This document shows positions 59,615 through 64,000 of a stretch of DNA of 64,000 bases, piece after piece. Origin of the DNA: JACCTU01 sp963788055 (GTDB taxonomy: Bacteria; Actinomycetota; Thermoleophilia; Gaiellales; Gaiellaceae); NCBI GenBank assembly GCA_963788055.1, contig CAWBFA010000005.1, positions 620,001 through 684,000 on the forward strand. Direction: 5' to 3'. Below the pieces are notes generated by a model. It saw only the letters and a list, made by a program, of their open reading frames with translations, was not told the origin of the DNA and searched no databases. The stretch's first letter is position 1; the number at the start of each line of letters is the position of its first letter. The position numbers were made by a program, and so were the translations under genes.

Positions 59615-59620
59615 CGCCGA

Positions 59621-59732
59621 TGCCCCGGCCGGAATCGAACCAGCGCACGCGGTTTAGGAAGCGGCGTGCCGTTCGCGCAAAGCGCCTGCAAACGGTAAGC
59701 TTCTTGATCACACGGGCTGGTTGCGCGCCAGT
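59621..59732 (-). repeat. tRNA-Arg 3'-end fragment plus 72-bp repeat R1 (probable integration scar)
   Basis: On the minus strand 59660-59621 reads as the 3' half of a tRNA: the anticodon loop TTCCTAAA, a stem half, a T-arm GCTGG-TTCGATT-CCGGC and the acceptor half CGGGGCA. It resembles the intact tRNA-Arg(CCT) at 63372 but has no 5' half. The adjoining 72 bases (59661-59732) recur at 60340-60411 with 53 of 72 matching and no gap. Neither part is coding. Confidence 0.65.
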
Positions 59733-59879
59733 GATTGCGCCAGTTATCGACTGATCAAGCGAGAGGACACTCGCACAAAGGCGACAGTCGAACTGCTTCG
59801 CTAGTCACGCGTGGAGTGAGTGGCGAGAGCGGTCAGGAAGAGCGCCGATACGAAACTCACGAAGGGCTACGATGGCCGT

Positions 59880-60293
59880 GTGTTTGCCGGCGACAGCGAT
59901 CGTGAACGTGCGGCCGCCACGCTGAGGGAGTCCTACGTCGACGGCCGGTTGACGCTGGACGAGCTCTCGGAGCGGACCGAGCTCGTGCTCGCCGCGCGCT
60001 CGCGGGCGGAGTTGCGGGCGGCGCTTTCCGGGTTGCCGTGGTTGCCGGAGGAGCTCGCGGAGCGCGGCCGGTCGGTCGTGCACGCGGTCGCGCGCGGGAT
60101 GCTGGTCGTGGCGCTCACCGGCGCGTGGCTGCTGTTCAGCTTGACCCTCCTCCTCGTCTTCGGGCTGATGCTCCTGTTCCAGGGAGCGTCGGGCTCGGCG
60201 TTGCTCGGGTTCCTGATCGTCTGGCTCGTCCCGACGTATCTCCTGTCGCGCGTCTGGCACAGCCGGCCGCCGACGCGCCGGCCGAGCGTCTAG
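59880..60293 (+). CDS. DUF1707 domain membrane protein
   Basis: A 137-residue protein of the actinobacterial DUF1707 type: residues about 2-45 hold FAGDSDRERAAATLRESYVDGRLTLDELSERTELVLAARSRAEL, the small helical domain that defines the family, and a hydrophobic pair of helices follows (about residues 68-93 and 98-118). Members are small membrane proteins of unknown role. The GTG at 59880 was chosen because TACGAT lies exactly six bases upstream; a GTG at 59820 is also open but adds 20 residues not typical of the family. It lies between the two tRNA-fragment repeats. Confidence 0.75.
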   Translation: MFAGDSDRERAAATLRESYVDGRLTLDELSERTELVLAARSRAELRAALSGLPWLPEELAERGRSVVHAVARGMLVVALTGAWLLFSLTLLLVFGLMLLFQGASGSALLGFLIVWLVPTYLLSRVWHSRPPTRRPSV

Positions 60294-60339
60294 CGGCTCG
60301 GGCTCGAGCGCCCGCCGCGTGCCAGAACGTCCGTGCCAA

Positions 60340-60460
60340 ACGGCGTGCCGTTAGCGCGGATCACCTGCAAACCGCGGCCTTCTCGACCACGAAAGCCAGT
60401 TGCGCGCCAGTAGCGGGATGCCCCCGGGCCGGATCGAACGGCCGCACGCGGTTTAAGGAA
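60340..60460 (-). repeat. 72-bp repeat R2 plus second tRNA-Arg-like 3' fragment (probable integration scar)
   Basis: R2 (60340-60411) repeats R1 in the same orientation. Then 60460-60419 on the minus strand reads TTCCTTAAACC, GCGTGC, a T-arm GGCCG-TTCGAT-CCGGCC and CGGGGGCA, again a 3' tRNA half with small indels. In R1 the tRNA fragment lies to the left of the repeat and here to the right, so the DUF1707 gene is enclosed by the two repeats. Confidence 0.6.
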
Positions 60461-60835
60461 ACGCGTGCGCGACCGTCGACGAGACGCGCGTCGAGCGTTC
60501 CGGCGGGGATCAGCCTGCGGATGTAGTTCTCCGCTTCGCCGGCCCGGGCCTCGCGGTGGTCTCGTGGATGTGCGTGCTGCGCATCGTGCGCTGCACCACC
60601 CGCACGACCATGGTCGGGCAGCGGGCGGTCCCGGCGCTCTCGGACAGAGATCCTTGGTCGTTGCTGCCGTGGGAATGCTCATCGCTAGATGCGGCGGCGG
60701 CGATAATGCCGTGTCGGCACGACGAGTCGTTCAGCGACCAGTCCTGCGCGGCAGTTCTTCGAGGCGCAAGCGCGGACGCGGCAAGCGAGGGAACGCTACC
60801 GATCAGCGCCCTTTGAAAGATGCGATCATCCGCCG
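60461..60835. other. Non-coding gap after the second tRNA fragment
   Basis: No convincing gene. On the minus strand about 60460-60550 reads EAENYIRRLIPAGTLDARLVDGR in an open frame without a start, which could be a relic of a helix-turn-helix or excisionase-like gene. The rest shows no RNA, promoter or repeat I can support apart from the GATCAT box at 60824-60829 for the next gene. Confidence 0.4.
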
Positions 60836-61609
60836 ATGGAGAGCGTCCAGTCCTCGACGTTGCCGCTCTGGCGAACGATGCCGCGGCGCGTTTTGATGCA
60901 CTCGCGCCTGGGTCGACGGCTCTGGTGGCAAACGCGAGGTCGGAGGAGCGAGCTCGCCTTCTGGGGCGCGTGGCTGGTGGGGGCGCCGGGCGCCGAAGAG
61001 TGGGAGAGCGACCGCGTGTTCCGATTCTCGCCGGACGCGGAGATACGGGATCCGTTGGTGCGCGCGGAGCTCGAAAGGACTCCCGAGCGCGACATCTCGA
61101 TCCTCGACGTCGGCGCAGGACCGGTGACGAGTCTCGGATTTCGGTACCCAGGCAAGAATCTCACGATCGCGCCCGTCGATCCCCTGGCCGACGACTACGC
61201 GCGACTGCTTCGCGCGGCGGGCCTCCAGCCCCCGGTCACGACGATTCGGGTCGCGGGCGAGGCGCTACTCGAGCATTTCGGACCGCAGCGCTTCGACGTC
61301 GCGTACGCGAACAACTCCCTCGATCACAGCACCGATCCGGTCGTGATCATCTCGAACATGGTGGGCGTCGTCCGCAGAGGGGGCTCTGTCCTCCTGCGCC
61401 ACTCTCGCAACGAGGGCGAACAGCAGCGGTACGAAGGTCTCCACCAATGGAACTTCGACGTCGTCGACGACGACCTCGTCGTCTGGAACAACGCGGTCGA
61501 GGTGAACGTCCGACGCGTGCTCCGCGACCGGGCGGCCGTCGAATCTTGGATCGATCACGGCGACGACCAGGGTCAGGTTCTCGCGCGCCTCGTCGTCGGT
61601 CCCACGTGA
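60836..61609 (+). CDS. SAM-dependent methyltransferase-like protein
   Basis: A 257-residue protein. The Rossmann motif I is ISILDVGAGPVTSLG near residue 88, the acidic end of strand 2 is IAPVDPLADDYARLL and motif IV/V reads FDVAYANNSLDHSTDPVVIISNMVGVVRRGGSVLLRHSRNEG, as in class I methyltransferases of the Methyltransf_11 type. A basic N-terminal 40 residues precede it. Substrate unknown. ATG exactly six bases after GATCAT, so probably leaderless. The next gene, a polytopic membrane protein, starts 117 bases on. Confidence 0.78.
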   Translation: MESVQSSTLPLWRTMPRRVLMHSRLGRRLWWQTRGRRSELAFWGAWLVGAPGAEEWESDRVFRFSPDAEIRDPLVRAELERTPERDISILDVGAGPVTSLGFRYPGKNLTIAPVDPLADDYARLLRAAGLQPPVTTIRVAGEALLEHFGPQRFDVAYANNSLDHSTDPVVIISNMVGVVRRGGSVLLRHSRNEGEQQRYEGLHQWNFDVVDDDLVVWNNAVEVNVRRVLRDRAAVESWIDHGDDQGQVLARLVVGPT

Positions 61610-61725
61610 CGAGGCCCCTACGAGCGGCGCGTGAGTCCGCGCCGCGCCACGTTCAGGCAAAGCGGTCCCGGATTCCTTCTACGTCGGCCATCCGGCGCGT
61701 ACGAAAAGGGTCCCTTTGATGTGAC

Positions 61726-63312
61726 ATGAACGGCGTTACCGAAGGGCGCTCGGCGATGTCAGCGCCGGAGCTGACCGTCTGCCTGGTAGTCCTCGTCGCC
61801 GCCGGGGTGCTCGCGTTCGGCTCGCACGTCCTCCACGGCGGCTTCATCTCCGACGATTGGGCAGCGGCGGACAACTATCGCAACCGCGGCTATGGCGGAT
61901 TCGCCCTGCACCTGGCGCGAGACGTCGGACCCGGCCGCCCTGTGCTCGACGCCCTCCAGCCGCTGCCCCACGCGGTCTTCGGCCTCCATTTCGGCTTCCA
62001 CCTCGGCCTCGCGGTCCTGCTCGGCGTCGCCGCATCGTTTTGCTTCTACGTGCTGCTGCGAACGCTCGACCTCGAGCCTGTGCCCTCGGGGGTGATCGCG
62101 GTGCTTGCGCTGGTCTTCCCGTGGTCGGACTCGACTCGGCTCTGGCCGACCCTGTCGATCGCCAACGTCGGCATCTGCCTCTATCTGCTCGGTACCGTCG
62201 CCGCGCTCCGCGGGCTCGACCCCGGGCGGAGACGGGGGCTGCGCGGGCATGCACCGGCGGCTGCGCTCTACGTACTCAGCCTGCTGACCTACGAGGTGGT
62301 GGGATGCGCGATCCTGCTCTCGGGGCTGCTCTACCGGACGCGTGCGGGCTGGCGGCGCGTCCGCTCCCGCTGGATCGTCGACGCGACGATTGTGATCGTG
62401 ATCCTCGGTGTCGACGCCGTCTTGACCGCGCAGGTACGCGACGTCGCCACGTTGGGCGAACGACTACGGGCAATCGAGCCGTTCATCCGGGACGGGCTAG
62501 CGCTCTTCACGTCCATGTTCCTGCCGAGCTCGGCGTCGACGAGGACCGCCAAGCTGATCGTGCTGCTGGTCGCCGTCGCCGTCGCCATCGCCGCGGTTCG
62601 GCAGGCGCGCGACCCGAGTCGAGCTGCTCTTCGGCGCTGGCTCTTGCTCGCAACCGGCGCGACCATCGGGGTCGTTGCCGCCTACGTGATGTTCCTCGGA
62701 AGCTCCCTTCTCCCGCTCACGAGCGGGATCGACAATCGCACGAACATCCTCGCCGGTTTCGGCTTTGCCACGCTCGCGTATGCCACCGTAATGACGATCG
62801 GCGAGCTTGCCGCCCCTCGCCGCAGGGAGGCTCGGGTGCTACTCGTCGGCGTCGCCGCATGCCTCGTTGCGGCCGGATTCGTCGACAGGCTCCGCGCTGA
62901 CATCTCGAATTGGGACCGCGCGGCGGCGTCGCAACAGCGGTTGCTGACCGCTCTCGAGCGCACGCTGCCGCGGCCGCCGCCCGGTAGCACGATCTACAGC
63001 TTCAACTATCCAGCGCAGTCCGCCCCAGGCGTGCCGATCTTCGCAAAGTCATGGGACCTCAGAGGCGCGGCGCGGCTGATCTGGCGCGACCCGTCGCTCC
63101 GGGCGTTCCCGATTGCCGGCGACAGCAGCGTGGTCTGCGGACCCGCCGGCGTCTCCGTTCCGGCCCTCGACACGACGCCGTCGCGGTATGAAAGCAGCGT
63201 CTTCGTGGACGTGAGCTCGTCGAGGGTGGAGTTCGTCCGTTCGCGAGCGCGGTGCCACAGCTTGTCGACGCGCTTTCGGCCCGGGCCCGACGTTGCCGCC
63301 TCGGAGAACTAG
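61726..63312 (+). CDS. Polytopic membrane protein, glycosyltransferase (GT-C)-like
   Basis: A 528-residue protein with about ten membrane segments in the first 380 residues and a soluble C-terminal domain of about 140 residues. After the first helix comes FISDDWAAADNYRNRGYGG, an acidic first extracellular loop (DDW) of the kind found in GT-C enzymes and polyprenol-phosphate-sugar transferases. This suggests transfer of sugars to envelope polymers, but no family is certain. ATG at 61726 lies in a T-rich spot; a second ATG ten codons on (MSAPELT) is possible. Confidence 0.6.
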   Translation: MNGVTEGRSAMSAPELTVCLVVLVAAGVLAFGSHVLHGGFISDDWAAADNYRNRGYGGFALHLARDVGPGRPVLDALQPLPHAVFGLHFGFHLGLAVLLGVAASFCFYVLLRTLDLEPVPSGVIAVLALVFPWSDSTRLWPTLSIANVGICLYLLGTVAALRGLDPGRRRGLRGHAPAAALYVLSLLTYEVVGCAILLSGLLYRTRAGWRRVRSRWIVDATIVIVILGVDAVLTAQVRDVATLGERLRAIEPFIRDGLALFTSMFLPSSASTRTAKLIVLLVAVAVAIAAVRQARDPSRAALRRWLLLATGATIGVVAAYVMFLGSSLLPLTSGIDNRTNILAGFGFATLAYATVMTIGELAAPRRREARVLLVGVAACLVAAGFVDRLRADISNWDRAAASQQRLLTALERTLPRPPPGSTIYSFNYPAQSAPGVPIFAKSWDLRGAARLIWRDPSLRAFPIAGDSSVVCGPAGVSVPALDTTPSRYESSVFVDVSSSRVEFVRSRARCHSLSTRFRPGPDVAASEN

Positions 63313-63371
63313 TACACATGGGATCGGCGGCGATGGTCTCCTGAGGGCTGACGGCGCGTCGCTCCAAGCGA

Positions 63372-63443
63372 TGCCCCCGGCGTGAGTCGAACACGCGCAC
63401 GCGCTTTAGGAGAGCGCTGCTCTATCCACTGAGCTACGGGGGC
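63372..63443 (-). tRNA. tRNA-Arg (anticodon CCT)
   Basis: Read on the minus strand the 72 bases fold fully: acceptor GCCCCCG with CGGGGGC plus discriminator A, D arm GCTC-AGTGGATA-GAGC, anticodon arm GCGCT-CTCCTAA-AGCGC with CCT at positions 34-36, variable GTGC, and T arm GCGTG-TTCGACT-CACGC. CCA is not encoded. CCT reads AGG, a rare arginine codon in GC-rich genomes, and is a frequent integration target. Confidence 0.95.
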
Positions 63444-63486
63444 TAGTCCCGGTCAGGGTACCGCGGACGTCGGTACCGTCATGGGC

Positions 63487-63990
63487 GTGCGAACCGCGAT
63501 CGTCGTGCTCGGGAACGGTGGGCGCCGCCGCGGCGAGCGGCCGATGACCGACGCCTGCCTTGCGCTCGTGCGCGAGGCCGAGCGCGTCGCGGCGAGCCGC
63601 GCGGCCGACGTCGTCGTGCTCACGGGCGGCTCGCGCGGAGGCCGCCTGTCCGAGGCGGAGCAGATGCACAAGGCGTGGGCCGGACCCGACGTGGAGCTCG
63701 TCGTCGAGCCGACCGCGTCGATCACCGCCGAGAACGCCGCTCGGACGCTTCCGCTTCTCGTCGAGCGTGGCATCGGCCGCGCCGTCGTCGTCTGCGCTCC
63801 GCTCCACTTCTACCGCACGCGGTTCTTCTTCTCGCGGCTCTTCGAACCGCGCGGGATCCAGACCTTGTTCCACGTCGCCGCGGTCGCGCAGGGCCCGCGC
63901 GCGTTCGCGTGGGAGCTTGCGGCTGCCCCGCTCTGCCGGCGGCAGCTGCGAGCGGCGCGGGCCGAGCTCGTCCAGCGGGGCTACGCATGA
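63487..63990 (+). CDS. YdcF/ElyC-like DUF218 protein
   Basis: A 167-residue DUF218-domain protein: the N-terminal strand and glycine loop RTAIVVLGNGGRRRGERP, the VVVLTGGSRGGRLSEAEQM block, VVEPTASITAENAARTLPLLVERGIGRAVVVCAPLHFYRTRFFF and a short C-terminal helix. Members such as ElyC, SanA and YdcF bind nucleotide-like ligands and affect envelope synthesis; the reaction is unknown. The GTG at 63487 lies seven bases after TACCGT; the ATG at 63481 would be only one base from that box. Its stop overlaps the next ATG as ATGA. Confidence 0.8.
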   Translation: MRTAIVVLGNGGRRRGERPMTDACLALVREAERVAASRAADVVVLTGGSRGGRLSEAEQMHKAWAGPDVELVVEPTASITAENAARTLPLLVERGIGRAVVVCAPLHFYRTRFFFSRLFEPRGIQTLFHVAAVAQGPRAFAWELAAAPLCRRQLRAARAELVQRGYA

Positions 63991-64000
63991 GCGACGTGCT
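63987..64000 (+). CDS. Start of the next gene (cut by window edge)
   Basis: ATGAGCGACGTGCT follows with a four-base overlap with the DUF218 stop, so a coupled gene begins here. Only MSDV can be read; no function can be given. Confidence 0.45.

Noticed and set aside
60461..60835. Open frames of 86-143 codons in the gap before the methyltransferase
   Set aside because: They have Arg/Ser-rich shadow composition, no ribosome site and no recognisable domain.

Overview
The window is high-GC bacterial DNA that reads as an actinobacterium, probably class Thermoleophilia (Gaiellales or Solirubrobacterales relatives). The signs are the GC-rich codons with frequent GTG and TTG starts, a zwf-opcA pair, a PdtaS/PdtaR-like kinase and ANTAR regulator, an F420-type LLM oxidoreductase, and many genes with a -10 box six or seven bases before the start codon and no Shine-Dalgarno (leaderless mRNAs). 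The taxonomic call is inference; no rRNA is present.

Layout. 0-7 kb: a partial acetyltransferase and two glutamine synthetases (a beta-type on the minus strand and an alpha-type on the plus strand), with a cupin, an ABC-2 exporter and an MFS exporter between them. Each glutamine synthetase start is preceded by a terminator hairpin that overlaps an alternative upstream hairpin, which looks like transcription attenuation. 7-12 kb: a PRC-barrel protein, a duplicated membrane-protein module, a GAF histidine kinase, a glyoxalase-fold protein and an ANTAR response regulator, the class of protein known to act on such leaders. 12-22 kb: an ABC-F ATPase, transketolase, and a divergent pentose-phosphate operon (rpiB, tal, pgi-like, gnd, zwf, opcA).

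22-32 kb: secreted proteins, an amidase and a cytochrome c oxidase cluster (coxB with fused cytochrome c, coxA, heme O synthase). 32-44 kb: a set that looks like reductive pyrimidine or hydantoin catabolism: beta-alanine-type aminotransferase, malonate-semialdehyde-type dehydrogenase, dihydropyrimidinase, NMT1-type ABC uptake system, N-carbamoyl amidohydrolase and an LLM flavin or F420 oxidoreductase. No classical dihydropyrimidine dehydrogenase is visible. 44-52 kb: MscL, MsrB, an ABC-2 exporter, a large Ig-like repeat surface protein, a diguanylate cyclase and GreA. 52-64 kb: a subtilase with five C-terminal repeats, small secreted and membrane proteins, two degenerate tRNA 3'-end fragments with a duplicated 72-bp sequence (probable integration scars), a methyltransferase-like protein, a polytopic membrane protein, an intact tRNA-Arg(CCT) and a YdcF-like protein.

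Quality note: about fourteen single-base frameshifts lie between 23.3 and 38.6 kb, including in coxA and dihydropyrimidinase, and none was found elsewhere. This points to local consensus errors more than to gene decay; the affected genes are annotated as one CDS each with the shift positions given.
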